From: [Flavobacterium] thermophilum
GTDB lineage: Bacteria; Bacillota; Bacilli; Bacillales; Anoxybacillaceae
Length of the DNA: 64,000 bases
Assembly: GCA_900450595.1 (NCBI GenBank)
Contig: UGGS01000001.1
Span: 1,116,001-1,180,000, forward strand
Reading direction: 5' to 3'
In this document: piece by piece, positions 29,325 through 38,748 of the stretch
How positions within the stretch are numbered: position 1 is the first letter of the stretch
Layout: every line of letters starts with the position of its first letter
Notes under the pieces: model-generated
Told to the model about the DNA's origin: nothing
What the model saw: the letters and a program-made list of their open reading frames with translations, nothing else
Databases searched by the model: none
Program-made: the position numbers and the translations under genes

Positions 29325-30646
29325 GGTTCATCACCAAAAGATGTACTTGATTTTTACGTTAAAATGTGATAGAGGTCTCTAGACGGACACGCAAAGTAAA
29401 ACGCTGGATATTTCGATACCCATATCCTCGCCTTTTGATCAATTTTATTTTGTTGTTGATTCCTTCCATTGGACCATTTGAGTAAGAAAAAACGATGCAA
29501 GAAAGCACTGCGTCTCTTCGAGTGATGAGTGCCTTGGCAATCCTGCGTACGGCGGCACAGTCGCTAAAAAGGTACCGGTCAAACCATTGGGTCAAACGAG
29601 TTTCGGCTTGCTTTCTTGTTTGGCTTTTGGATACGTAACGGAAATGTGAAGTGCTTGATAGACATCACGTCAATAAGCACTTTCTTGGCACCATTGTCGA
29701 ACTTCCTATCTCTCTTCTTCTGTTAATTTTTCTGGACGTTGGCTTAACCATCGGCACACGCGGCGAACGCTTCCATGTTTGGTTCCGCCTTTGGCAAGGT
29801 ATTTGCGACAACGTTCCAGTGCATCGGTGAATAACTGAATCACATGGAAGTGGTCAAGAACATGGATGGCTTTTGGACATACCTTTTCAATGGCTTTTCT
29901 CATGGCAGGAGCCAAGTCGCTGACAACATACTTCACTTTGGAGGCGACGGGTTGAAGCGCCTCCACAATGGCTTCTTCATTTTTTCCAGAAGCAATGGAA
30001 AGGACATTCCGAGTCTGTATGTCCATCACCGCTACTCCGTAATCATGTCCCTTTCGGAAAGCGAATTCATCCACACATACTACTGTAGGATTCGATGTTG
30101 GTAAAAGAGCCGGGGCATATTGATAAAACCAGCGTTCTACTGTCGTATAGGCGAGTTGTAACAAGCGAGCGACTTCTTGAATCGTTTTTCCGATGCATAA
30201 CTGGGCGACCCAATGTTGAAACGATTCCGTCGCGATACTGTGAGACGGAAGTCCCGGATAAGAAACGGTGAACGTCAGAAAACAGGCTTGGCAACGCCGT
30301 CTTTCTATGGGAAGTTCAATCCAAAATAAACCGACCGTATTGGTATAGCCATGAATCCATTGTTTTCGTTTCGATGATATTTTGGTTGTCCGTCCGAAGC
30401 AAGTCGGGCAGATCAGACAATGAGGAGGGAGGGAAAGTTCAAAAATCCATCGTTCTCCCTCTTTTCGTTCTCCATGAATAAGAAAGCCTGGTAAAGTGAT
30501 CAAATCTTTGATAAACTGAGATTGCATGCGAAATTTCCTCCATGGTTGATGGTTTGGTCACCTTTACCATACAGGAAATTTCGCATTTTTTGTACCCTTG
30601 ATCAGAAAACAACCTGATTGTCAAGTACATTTTGTGGTGAAGAGCC
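29325..30646 (-). mobile_element. ISL3-family element with damaged transposase
   Basis: The ends are inverted repeats. The left begins GGTTCATCACCAAAAGATG and the right, read inward, GGCTCTTCACCACAAAATG; both continue into TACTTGA. It spans ~1.32 kb. The 8-base flanks differ (AAAACGAA and TACTATTT), so no target duplication remains. A non-autonomous relative lies 27 bases to the right. Confidence 0.88.
29359..30527 (-). pseudogene. ISL3 transposase, broken
   Basis: The frame from 30527 gives the zinc-ribbon and helix-turn-helix (CLICPTCFG; TIQEVARLLQLAYTTVERW) and the catalytic core start (VCVDEFAFRKGHDYG; VSDLAPAM). It ends at a stop after EKLTEEER (29706). The C-terminal part (FSYSNGPMEGINNKIKLIKR, 29595-29359) is in another frame, with further breaks between. 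It is probably inactive. Confidence 0.85.
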
Positions 30647-30673
30647 TACTATTTTACAAAATTCCACTTTTTT

Positions 30674-30826
30674 GGTTCATCACCAAAAGATGTACTTGAC
30701 TTTTAAAGACAAACATGATAGCAATGTTGCTCAAAGAGACGTGTGGTATAAAAAGGAAAAATGCTGTTTTGATTTTCTCTATCATAATCGTCTTTCTTTG
30801 TCAAGTACACTTTGTGGTGAAGAGCC
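30674..30826. mobile_element. 153-bp MITE derived from ISL3, with 8-bp target duplication
   Basis: It starts GGTTCATCACCAAAAGATG and ends with the complement of GGCTCTTCACCACAAAGTG, the same termini as the neighbouring ISL3 element. It has no coding capacity. It is flanked on both sides by ACTTTTTT (30666-30673 and 30827-30834), a perfect 8-bp duplication as expected for ISL3 transposition. Confidence 0.88.
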
Positions 30827-30978
30827 ACTTTTTTTCATAGGACAGAACATACATAAGACCATCACTTCTAAGGCCTATTGCGCTGTCGTAAAATGAAAAC
30901 ACTAAAAAATTCACATACTCCCCCCTCCCTCATCCCATACTAAGAAAAATCGACATCATTCGCATCCAGAGGGCGATC

Positions 30979-31593
30979 ATGGAACAATGGATTCTTTGAG
31001 CGCTTGTTGCGGTCGGGGTGAGGCTTTTGTTGTTGAGTTTCCGCATTTCTCCAGCTCGGGATGTATGGGTGTCGTTTTTGCTGAATGCATATGCGGCGAG
31101 TTTTTTCGGTTCGATCGTGGCGGGGGCCGGGCTGCTCGAGTATCCGGTCCGTTTTTTTGCTTCTTACTCACATTTCGCACCCTGAATAAAAATTCAAAAT
31201 AAGCCTGATTTGAGTGAATAAAAATTAGTTATTTTACAATATTTGTATAAAAATTTATTTTTATGCGAATATTTTGGTTATTTTTTGTATATTATGCAAA
31301 GGTTGCGAAATATGAGTTCTTATACAAATAACAGCGTCATTTTTGAATATCTTCTCTATCCGGTTGTCAGTGTGTACGTCTATGCCACCTCGCGCCGAGC
31401 GCGCTGGCCGGGTGTGGCGGCGCAATGCGCGGGGTATGCGGCGGTGCTGACGGCCCTTGAGGTTGTCTTTGAACGGCATACGGATTTGATCGAATATCAT
31501 GGTTGGAAGTGGGAATACTCACTCGTTACAATGTTTCTGTTGACGTTGGCCGTTCGGTTGCTCGCAGGGCGAATGCTGAGACGAAATGAGTGA
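30979..31593 (+). pseudogene. CBO0543-type membrane protein (copy 2), stop codon plus MITE insertion
   Basis: The gene starts at ATG 30979 (MEQWIL), hits TGA at codon 7 where TGG (Trp) is expected, and continues as in copy 1 to FFAS. A 150-bp element (31167-31316) interrupts it. The C-terminal half then resumes (TNNSVIFEYLLYPVVSVYVY, to 31593) and carries three more membrane segments. Taking out the element and one 6-bp duplication restores a ~150-residue integral membrane protein. Function is unknown. Confidence 0.8.
31167..31316. mobile_element. 150-bp MITE inside the membrane-protein gene
   Basis: Terminal inverted repeats are CTCACATTTCGCACCCT on the left and, inward from the right, CTCATATTTCGCAACCT (15 of 17 matching). 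It is flanked by TTCTTA on both sides (31161-31166, 31317-31322). The interior is AT-rich and non-coding. The same terminus occurs at 1482, where it ends a transposase-bearing remnant, so the MITE probably depends on that IS family. Confidence 0.82.
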
Positions 31594-31662
31594 GCCAGCA
31601 TGTCTATTTTTGCCCGTTTGGCGCTATACATATAGTATCATGTCCAAAAGGAGGCAAACGGG

Positions 31663-31995
31663 ATGGTGCTGTTTGACATCAAACACCGCCTGTATTATGA
31701 AGTCATCAATTCCGCGCGTCCAAAAATGGCGCCGATCCGCCAAGACCGGGCGTGGGGGTATGTGTGGAAGAACGTAAATGGCGAGCGGGTGAAGTTTTGG
31801 ATCGATTTCCGGCGCGGGCGGTACATGTATTTTGAGTACGGGCGCAAGTGGTACCGGGTCGCGTACTTGCAGGCAAACGGAAAAAAGTCAGGCGATGATG
31901 TGTTGGATGGCGCGATGATCGATTTGACGGTGGACGGGCACCGGCTGCTGTTCATGAAAGGGCGCGTAGGCCGCGAGACGGCGCAAGTGGTCTAA
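31663..31995 (+). CDS. Hypothetical protein, 110 residues
   Basis: It has a clear start (AAAGGAGGCAAACGGG then ATG). The protein is basic and rich in Trp, Tyr and Arg (WIDFRRGRYMYFEYGRKWY), with no membrane segment or signal peptide. I do not recognise a family. It is a single gene followed by a strong terminator. Confidence 0.7.
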   Translation: MVLFDIKHRLYYEVINSARPKMAPIRQDRAWGYVWKNVNGERVKFWIDFRRGRYMYFEYGRKWYRVAYLQANGKKSGDDVLDGAMIDLTVDGHRLLFMKGRVGRETAQVV

Positions 31996-32055
31996 AGCAG
32001 GTGCGCCTCTTGGCAGGCGTTGGAGGGTCTTTTTCGCGCTTACGCTGAAACGGCG

Positions 32056-32094
32056 GGCGGCAAGGGATCATTTTCCCTTGCCGCCTTCTTTTTA
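32056..32094 (+). terminator. Terminator after the 110-residue protein gene
   Basis: GGCGGCAAGGGA pairs with TCCCTTGCCGCC across a 6-base loop and is followed by TTCTTTTT. It touches the 3' end of the convergent isomerase gene. Confidence 0.85.
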
Positions 32095-33063
32095 CGCCCA
32101 CCACATCTCCGGCAGTTCTTCTTTGAACAGCACCTTTTTCAAAAGCGCGACGGCTTTGGACAGCCCTTCATCGATCGAAGCGAGCATGTCTTCATGCTCG
32201 ATCGACAGCACGTAGTCGTAGCCGACGGCGCGCAGGGCGCTGACGATGTCGCGCCACATTTTTTCGCTTTGCCCGTAGCCGACGGTACGGAACACCCATG
32301 AGCGGTCGAGGATTTGGCTGTAATGTTTCGTGTCGAGCACGCCGTTTTTGCGGATGTTCGCTTCGTCTAAGTACGTGTCTTTCGCATGCACATGGAAAAT
32401 CGCTTTTTCGCGGCCGAGCAGTTTGATCGCCTCAACCGGGTCGATGCCTTGCCAAAGCAGGTGGCTCGGGTCGAAGTTGGCGCCGATTGCGTCGCCGACA
32501 TGTTCGCGCAGTTTGAGGAGCGTTTCCGGGTTGTAGACGACAAAGCCCGGATGCATTTCAAAAGCGATTTGCGTGATGCCGTGCGCTTTGGCGAACGCGG
32601 CTTCTTCACGCCAGTATGGGATGACGACTTCTTCCCATTGCCATTTTAAAATTTCCAAGTAATCCGGCGGCCAGGAGCATGTGACCCAGTTCGGGTATTT
32701 GGCGCCGGGATGGTCGCCCGGGCAGCCGGAGAAGGCGTTGATGACCGGGACTTCGAGCTGCTCGGCGAGCCTGACCGTTTTCCGCCACGTGTCATGTGAC
32801 TGTTTCGCGAACGTTTTGTCCGGATGAAGCGGGTTGCCATGGCAGCTTAACGCGCTGATGACGAGGCCGCGGTCGGCGACAGCTTTTTTCAGCGCTTTGA
32901 TGTTTTCCGGCTGATCCAACAGCGCGTCGGGATCGCAATGGGCGCTGCCCGGGTAATTGCCGGTGCCAAGCTCAACGGCTTCGATGCCCATGGCGGCGAC
33001 TTTGTCGAGCATTTCCTCAAACGGCAGCTGCTGATACAAGACGGTGAATACGCCTACTTTCAT
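32092..33063 (-). CDS. Sugar phosphate isomerase/epimerase-like TIM barrel
   Basis: This 323-residue AP-endonuclease-2/xylose-isomerase-like barrel has VFTVLYQQLPFEEMLDKVA at the N-terminus and typical metal-site segments (IAFEMHPGF ~residue 167; NFDPSHLLWQG ~195; HVHAKDT ~227; SIEHED ~290). Such proteins isomerise, epimerise, dehydrate or hydrate keto-sugars. It is the last gene of the LacI-controlled cluster. LgdB2-like hydratase of 3-keto-sugar pathways is one possible role; this is inference from neighbours. Confidence 0.85.
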   Translation of the reverse strand: MKVGVFTVLYQQLPFEEMLDKVAAMGIEAVELGTGNYPGSAHCDPDALLDQPENIKALKKAVADRGLVISALSCHGNPLHPDKTFAKQSHDTWRKTVRLAEQLEVPVINAFSGCPGDHPGAKYPNWVTCSWPPDYLEILKWQWEEVVIPYWREEAAFAKAHGITQIAFEMHPGFVVYNPETLLKLREHVGDAIGANFDPSHLLWQGIDPVEAIKLLGREKAIFHVHAKDTYLDEANIRKNGVLDTKHYSQILDRSWVFRTVGYGQSEKMWRDIVSALRAVGYDYVLSIEHEDMLASIDEGLSKAVALLKKVLFKEELPEMWWA

Positions 33064-33166
33064 TTTGTCATTCTCCCCCTTTTGACGGCGCGCAACGGCC
33101 GGACGGCCGCCGCGCCGCGCTGTTGTTGCTTCTCGTCGGATGAGCGGATCGAACGAACTCCCACGC

Positions 33167-34321
33167 TTATTCCGCCACCCGCACCCATTGTTTCGTGCGA
33201 TGACTTTCCAAAATGGCGTCGACGATCCTCATCGTATGGTGGCCGTCGGCGATCGTCGCAAACGGCAGTTCCCCAAGCGCCTCGCCGCGTTGTTTCCGGA
33301 TGATGGCGCCATAAAAATCACGGAACAAATTTTTCAGCCCGTCCGGCCAGCCTTCTTCATGGCCGCCTGGATAATGGGCGTAAGCGGCGGCTTGCGGCGA
33401 CAAGAGTGCTGGGTCGCGGACGATTTCTTCGTTCGGGCCGTTGCGGCGCCCGACCCAGAGGCGGTTCGGGTGCTCTTGGTCCCAGGCGAGCGTCATCTCA
33501 TCGGCCGCAATTTCAAAATAGAGCCGGTTTTTCCGGCCGGCGCTCACTTGGGAAATCGTAAACGCCCCGTGGGTGCCGTCGTCAAAATGGACGAGCACGC
33601 TGCCGCCGTCTTCCGTATCAATCTCCACCGGCTCGGCGTCTTGGCTGCGGCCGGATGTGAACGTGCTCCCTTCCTGTTTCGGCTTGTAGCGAACCGGATG
33701 GACAGTGCGCAAGTCGGCGAACACTTCGACGATTTTCTTGCCGAGCACGTATTGCACCGTGTCGCACCAGTGCGAACCGATGTCGGCGATGGCGCGCGAC
33801 GGGCCGTTTTGCGCCGGGTCGAGCCGCCAGTTGTAGTCCGTGTCATACAAGAGCCAGTCTTGCACATAGCCGCCGTACACGAAATGGACGCGCTTCGCCT
33901 CACGGGCAAGCCGCTCTTTCGCCTCGACAACGAGCGGGTAGTGGCGGTAGTTGAAGCAGACCGCGCTAAGGCTTTCGCTTTGTGCAGCGAGCCGCTTTAA
34001 TTCCGCCGACTGTTCGCTGTCCATGGCGAGCGGCTTCTCCGACAACAAATGTTTTCCCGCCTCAAGCGCGGCCTTGTTGATCGGGAAATGGAGGACGTTG
34101 CGCGTGCAGTTGTGCACGGCTTCGACGTCCGGGTCGTCAATTAAAGCGCGGTAGTCGCCGTACGCTTTCGGAATCCCGAATCGGCGCGCGGCTTCCTCCG
34201 CTTTTTCTTGGCTGCTTGAGGCGATGGCGACAATGTTCACGAACGGCAGGCGGCGGAGCGCCTCAATATGGGAAGAAGCGGAAAAGCCCGTGCCGATAAT
34301 GCCGACGTTGATCGGTTTCAC
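33167..34321 (-). CDS. Gfo/Idh/MocA-family oxidoreductase (1)
   Basis: This 384-residue NAD(P)-dependent sugar oxidoreductase has the Rossmann fingerprint [17 protein letters not shown] (residues 5-21), a [11 protein letters not shown] block carrying the conserved Lys (~95) and the family C-terminal alpha/beta domain ([15 protein letters not shown] ~170). It overlaps the thuA gene by 4 bases. Within the cluster it may oxidise or eliminate at C3 of a glycoside; the substrate is unknown. Confidence 0.88.
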   Translation of the reverse strand: MKPINVGIIGTGFSASSHIEALRRLPFVNIVAIASSSQEKAEEAARRFGIPKAYGDYRALIDDPDVEAVHNCTRNVLHFPINKAALEAGKHLLSEKPLAMDSEQSAELKRLAAQSESLSAVCFNYRHYPLVVEAKERLAREAKRVHFVYGGYVQDWLLYDTDYNWRLDPAQNGPSRAIADIGSHWCDTVQYVLGKKIVEVFADLRTVHPVRYKPKQEGSTFTSGRSQDAEPVEIDTEDGGSVLVHFDDGTHGAFTISQVSAGRKNRLYFEIAADEMTLAWDQEHPNRLWVGRRNGPNEEIVRDPALLSPQAAAYAHYPGGHEEGWPDGLKNLFRDFYGAIIRKQRGEALGELPFATIADGHHTMRIVDAILESHRTKQWVRVAE

Positions 34322-35067
34322 TGCGTCACTCCTCCTTGTTTCGCTTTGATCGGCTCAAGCGGCTTGACATTGCCAAAGACGATTTCCCCGCGGTTGACTG
34401 GCGCGGCCCAGCGGACGGCATTGGCGATCACTTTCAGCACATCCGGGTGATGGTACGTCGGATACGTTTCATGGCCGGGGCGGAAGTAGAAAATTTTCCC
34501 TTTCCCGCGCGTAAACGTGCAACCGCTGCGGAACACTTCTCCGCCTTCAAACCAGCTGATGAAAATCGTTTCGTCCGGCTCTGGGATGTCGAAAAACTCG
34601 CCGTACATTTCTTCCTGCTCAAGCTCGATGTACGGTCCGATTCCTTCCACGATCGGATGGCCCGGGGCGACGACCCAGAGACGCTCTTTTTCATCGGCTT
34701 CGCGCCATTTCAAATTGCATGTCGTCCCCATCAGCTTTTTGAAAATTTTCGAGAAATGGCCGGAATGAAGGACAATGAGCCCCATTCCTTCGAGCACGCG
34801 GCGGTGGACGCGTTCGACAACCTCATCTTTCACTTCGTCATGGGCGATATGCCCCCACCAGACGAGGACGTCGCACCGGTCGAGCACCTCGTCGGTCAAG
34901 CCGTGCTCCGGTTCGTCCAAGACAGCGGTCGCGGCGTCAAACCCTGCTTCGGCTAGGTAGTTCGCGATGACGGTATGCATTCCTTCCGGATAAATCGCTC
35001 TTACCTGTTCATCTTTCTTTTCATGGCGAAATTCGTTCCAGACGACGACGCGGATGGGTGTAGTCAT
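34318..35067 (-). CDS. ThuA-domain protein
   Basis: This 249-residue ThuA (trehalose-utilisation) family protein has a glutamine-amidotransferase-like fold. It starts [27 protein letters not shown] and [14 protein letters not shown] line the presumed active pocket. ThuA-like proteins occur in 3-keto-disaccharide pathways with Gfo/Idh/MocA enzymes. It is coupled by a 4-base overlap to the following oxidoreductase gene. Confidence 0.88.
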   Translation of the reverse strand: MTTPIRVVVWNEFRHEKKDEQVRAIYPEGMHTVIANYLAEAGFDAATAVLDEPEHGLTDEVLDRCDVLVWWGHIAHDEVKDEVVERVHRRVLEGMGLIVLHSGHFSKIFKKLMGTTCNLKWREADEKERLWVVAPGHPIVEGIGPYIELEQEEMYGEFFDIPEPDETIFISWFEGGEVFRSGCTFTRGKGKIFYFRPGHETYPTYHHPDVLKVIANAVRWAAPVNRGEIVFGNVKPLEPIKAKQGGVTQ

Positions 35068-35161
35068 TCATGGATCCCCCTTGTTTTTTTTCGGATTGCG
35101 TTCATAAAGGCAAGGACGGCTTGTTTTTGGTTCACAGCTCGCGGGAAGCCAGCACCGCTTC

Positions 35162-36241
35162 TCACCATTCAATGCGAACTTGCCGCCCTTTTTCGGACGA
35201 TTCGTAAATCGCTTCTAACACTTTGGCGATCGTAAGCCCTTGTTCAGCGTTGCAAAGCGGCGGCGTGTTCTCGGCGATGCTCGTCAAGAAATGGTCAAGG
35301 AGCGCCACCCGCTCGCTCTGGTCATCAAAATGGAGCGTGACATCGGCCGGAACGCCGTGTTCGTTGCGGAACCATTTCACTTCTTGGCGGTTGCCGGCGA
35401 TATTCCACTCCCAGCGCACGCCGCCTTCCGTGCCAAGAAACTCGACATATGCCCGCTCTTCTTCAATGTGCGACGCCCAGCTCGTCTCAAGCAGCACCGT
35501 CGCGTCGTTTTCGAGCTGGATGAACGCCGCGGCGAAATCTTCGACCGTATAGGCGGCATCAGGCGAAAACGTCGTTCCCGGCCATGCCCCTTGGCGACGC
35601 GGGCCGAACTTCGCGTACGTTTTCCCCGTCACCGCGACCGGGTTCGGGTTCCCGAGCAGCCAAAGCGTCACATCGAGCATATGGACGCCCAAATCGATGA
35701 GCGGACCGCCGCCGGAGCGTTCGCGGTCAAAAAACCATGCCCCCCATGCGGGAATGCCGCGGCGGCGCACCCAGCCCGTTTTCGCGTAATAAATCTCACC
35801 GAACGCACCGGATTGGATTCGCTCATGCAGCCATTGCGCCGCTTGGCGGAAGCGGTTGTTCAACGACACCATAAACTGTTTTCCCGACTCATCACGGGCG
35901 CGGATGATGGCGTCGGCCTCTTCCGCTTTCGTCACCATCGGCTTTTCGCAAAGCACGTGTTTCCCGGCCCGCAAGCTGTCGACCGCCACTTGGGCGTGCA
36001 AAAAATTCGGCACGGTAATGATGACGGCATCGACATCTGGTGAGGCGAGCAGTTCCTTGTAGTCGCGATACACTTCACGGATGCCGTACGTTTTCGCTTT
36101 CTCCGCGGCCGCTTGTTCATTGACGTCGCAAATCGCCAGCAAGACGACGCGCTCGGGCAGGGTGAGCGCCGCCTTGATGTGTTCATTGGAAATCCCTCCA
36201 GCTCCAATCAAGCCGAGGCGGATTGGAATCGTGTTCCCCAT
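35162..36241 (-). CDS. Gfo/Idh/MocA-family oxidoreductase (2)
   Basis: The start is taken at ATG 36241 behind AAGGGGGAAAAAGC, giving 359 residues; the longer reading has no ribosome site. It has a Rossmann motif (RLGLIGAGGISNEHI), the conserved EKP (CEKPMV, ~residue 97) and DLGVHMLDVTLWLLG (~180). It is the first gene after the repressor. The operator at 36309-36322 lies between them. It is probably the entry dehydrogenase of the cluster. Confidence 0.88.
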   Translation of the reverse strand: MGNTIPIRLGLIGAGGISNEHIKAALTLPERVVLLAICDVNEQAAAEKAKTYGIREVYRDYKELLASPDVDAVIITVPNFLHAQVAVDSLRAGKHVLCEKPMVTKAEEADAIIRARDESGKQFMVSLNNRFRQAAQWLHERIQSGAFGEIYYAKTGWVRRRGIPAWGAWFFDRERSGGGPLIDLGVHMLDVTLWLLGNPNPVAVTGKTYAKFGPRRQGAWPGTTFSPDAAYTVEDFAAAFIQLENDATVLLETSWASHIEEERAYVEFLGTEGGVRWEWNIAGNRQEVKWFRNEHGVPADVTLHFDDQSERVALLDHFLTSIAENTPPLCNAEQGLTIAKVLEAIYESSEKGRQVRIEW

Positions 36242-36308
36242 GCTTTTTCCCCCTTGCGTTTTATGTTTGCGGCTTCCATATTCCATCGCTTCCCCATCAT
36301 TTGCTTGA

Positions 36309-36322
36309 TGTAATCGATTACA
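36309..36322. promoter_or_regulatory. LacI-type operator before the oxidoreductase operon
   Basis: TGTAATCGATTACA is a perfect 14-bp palindrome, 67 bases before the start codon at 36241. It is identical to the one before the repressor gene. Confidence 0.82.
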
Positions 36323-36381
36323 TCATCGCCAGAAAATCCGCCCGTCCCCCAGGACCGGAACGGGACGCTCTGTCCAATTCT

Positions 36382-37386
36382 TCAGACAGAGCGCCCGCCT
36401 CCACACGAATCGCGGATGACAAGCCGGTCGGGAAGAACGAGCTGGCGCCGCTCGACATCGATTCCTTCAATGAGCCGAAGCAGCAACTCCATCGCTTTTT
36501 GGCCGATCTCAAACATCGGCTGGGCGATGGTTGTAAGGCTCGGTTCAAAAATCGAGGCCATGTGAATGTCGTCAAATCCGACAACGGCGACATCGTCGGG
36601 AACGCGCCCGCCGCGATGGCGAATGGCTTTAACCGCCCCGATCGCCATCTCATCGTTGGCGGCGAAAATCGCGGTTGGCGGCTTCTCAAGGGCGAGTAGC
36701 TTGAGCGTCAAATGATATCCGGACTCATAGGTAAAATCACCTTCCTGCACGAGCGCCGCATCGACTTCGATCTCGTGCTGCGCCAACGCTTGATAATAGC
36801 CGCGCAGCCGATCGCGGCTTAAAATGACGTCCATCGGCCCGGATAAGTGGGCGATGCGGCGATGGCCGAGGCGGATCAAGTGTTCTGTCGCTTTGCGGGC
36901 GCTGCTGATATTGTCAATGGACACGGTCGGGATATCCGTCCCTTCGAGATACTCGCACGCCAAGACGATCGGAAACTGGCGCGCCATCTCTTCCATCAGC
37001 TCTTTGCGGATGCGGGCGGTCAAAAAAATCATCCCGTCGACTTGCCGCTGCGGCAATACGTTCAAATATTGCTCCTCAAGCCGGGCATCGTTTTGCGTAT
37101 CGCCAAGCAGCACTTGATAGCCGTGCTTGAGGGCGACCGCTTCAATGCCGCGCAGCACTTTCGAGAAAAATGGGTTCGTAATATCGGGCACGACGACGAG
37201 CACCGTCTCGGTCTCCATCCGCCGCAAATACCGGCCGAGCACGTTCGGCTGGTAGTTCAGCGCTTCAATGGCTTCAAGCACGCGCTGCCTTGTCTCTTCG
37301 GTGACATTGCCCGTGTTGCGCAACACGCGCGACACGGTCGCCGTCGATACGTTCGCCCGTTTCGCTACATCTTTTATGCTTGCCAT
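36382..37386 (-). CDS. LacI-family repressor of the sugar-oxidation cluster
   Basis: This 334-residue regulator has the helix-turn-helix [20 protein letters not shown] (residues 4-23) and a sugar-binding effector domain ([29 protein letters not shown]). Identical palindromes on both sides of the gene (36309 and 37408) indicate control of itself and of the downstream catabolic genes. The inducer is unknown. Confidence 0.92.
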   Translation of the reverse strand: MASIKDVAKRANVSTATVSRVLRNTGNVTEETRQRVLEAIEALNYQPNVLGRYLRRMETETVLVVVPDITNPFFSKVLRGIEAVALKHGYQVLLGDTQNDARLEEQYLNVLPQRQVDGMIFLTARIRKELMEEMARQFPIVLACEYLEGTDIPTVSIDNISSARKATEHLIRLGHRRIAHLSGPMDVILSRDRLRGYYQALAQHEIEVDAALVQEGDFTYESGYHLTLKLLALEKPPTAIFAANDEMAIGAVKAIRHRGGRVPDDVAVVGFDDIHMASIFEPSLTTIAQPMFEIGQKAMELLLRLIEGIDVERRQLVLPDRLVIRDSCGGGRSV

Positions 37387-37407
37387 TGGTCGTAGTCCTC
37401 TCGCTTA

Positions 37408-37421
37408 TGTAATCGATTACA
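37408..37421. promoter_or_regulatory. LacI-type operator before its own repressor
   Basis: TGTAATCGATTACA is a perfect palindrome 22 bases before the repressor start. Confidence 0.82.
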
Positions 37422-37809
37422 TCACCATCGTATCGGAAAGACAGGACGGTTGTCAAGCGTTGTTTTTTCTATCCGTCTTAGACATGGGTTGCTCCTTTCT
37501 CATCGGCGAAAAAGATCATCTCCCATCACGAAAGCTTCTGCGAAAGCGTAATCATGAGATGAATCGATGCTTCCGACCTCCAACCACAGGTAGGCATTGT
37601 CCAAGACTAGCGCACCCCCGCTCTTTCGACAAGAGCAAACCGTTCAGGGACATTTGTGGTGTTGGCAGGCCAATGCATGTATGACGCGAAGTCAATACAA
37701 TACAAAACAGAAATTTTTCCTAGTGATCCAATTTTTATTTTCTATGCAGGATTTTTTCTTCTGCTCACGAACCAGTTTATCATGTAACGTTTCAAAATGA
37801 GGTGATCGA
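37422..37809. other. Gene-free stretch before the Rpn gene
   Basis: About 390 bases. A short open segment on the plus strand near 37640-37680 (GHLWCWQANACMT) has no recognised match and may be debris of a mobile element. The last 20 bases hold the Rpn ribosome site (TGAGGTGATCGA). Nothing else is apparent. Confidence 0.4.
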
Positions 37810-38718
37810 ATGGCCATTGACCATGACCGATTGTTCAAAGAGCTGATTCAAACGTTCTTCGAAGAGTTTCTTCTCCTCTTTTTCCCCGACATGCACGAAC
37901 ACATTGATTTCAGCCATTTGTCTTTTCTGTCCGAAGAACTGTTTACCGATGTCACGGCAGGTGAAAAATACCGCGTCGATCTATTGATCGAGACGAAGCT
38001 GAAAGGGGAAAATGGGCTGATCATCGTTCATGTGGAGAATCAAAGCTACGTGCAACCATCGTTTCCAGAGCGCATGTTTATCTATTTCAGCCGTCTGTTT
38101 GAAAAATACCGCACGCGCATCGTTCCGATCGCTGTCTTCAGCTATGAGGCCCTTCGCGAGGAACCATCCGTGTTCTCAATCGAGTTTCCCTTTGGCGACG
38201 TGCTGCAGTTTCGCTTTTTCCCCGTAGAGCTGCGCAAGAAACATTGGAGAGACTACATCCGGCATGACAATCCGATCGCAGCTGCCCTCCTTGGCAAAAT
38301 GGGGTATACTGAAAGTGAGAAAGTCGAGTTGAAAAAAGAGTGTTTGCGCATGTTGGTGCGATTGGAGCTGGATGAAGCGAGGCAGCGGCTCTTGTTGGGC
38401 TTTTTTGAAACGTATGTGAAGCTGTCGGAGGAGGAAGAGCAACAACTGCAAAGAGAGGTGAAGGCGATGGAAACGAAAGAAAGAGAAAAAGTGTTGGAGC
38501 TGATCATTTCCTATGAGCAAAAGGGAAGGAAAGCGGGATGGGAAGAAGGGATGAAACGCGGGATTGAACAAGGGATCAAGCAAGGAATGAAACAGGGAAT
38601 GAAACAGGGAATGAAGCAACTGATCCGTAACATGGCGCGCAAAGGAATGACGGAGAAAGACATTGCTCAGTTGGTGGATCTTCCAGTGGAAGATGTTCGG
38701 GCATTGCTTGAAGAATAG
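37810..38718 (+). CDS. Rpn-family recombination-promoting nuclease
   Basis: This 302-residue protein of the PD-(D/E)XK 'transposase_31/Rpn' group has a nuclease core at residues ~50-85 (YRVDLLIETKL then IIVHVENQS, giving the D...ExQ pattern). A long helical C-terminus follows with a short repeat, GIEQGIKQGMKQGMKQGMKQ (~250-270), and a final helical domain (MTEKDIAQLVDLPVEDVRALL). RpnA-type proteins cut DNA and promote RecA-independent recombination. The tandem repeat in the tail is encoded by 12-base direct repeats and could vary in number. Confidence 0.85.
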   Translation: MAIDHDRLFKELIQTFFEEFLLLFFPDMHEHIDFSHLSFLSEELFTDVTAGEKYRVDLLIETKLKGENGLIIVHVENQSYVQPSFPERMFIYFSRLFEKYRTRIVPIAVFSYEALREEPSVFSIEFPFGDVLQFRFFPVELRKKHWRDYIRHDNPIAAALLGKMGYTESEKVELKKECLRMLVRLELDEARQRLLLGFFETYVKLSEEEEQQLQREVKAMETKEREKVLELIISYEQKGRKAGWEEGMKRGIEQGIKQGMKQGMKQGMKQLIRNMARKGMTEKDIAQLVDLPVEDVRALLEE

Positions 38719-38748
38719 GAAAATAAATAGTGATGTGAGGAGAACTCC

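Noticed and set aside
29325..30826. Composite transposon formed by the ISL3 element and its neighbour
   Set aside because: The small element has its own perfect target duplication, so it inserted independently; no cargo lies between.
33140..37395. Long plus-strand frames (182-286 residues) across the keto-sugar cluster
   Set aside because: They mirror the minus-strand genes in GC-rich DNA; the minus-strand frames carry clear Rossmann, ThuA and LacI motifs.
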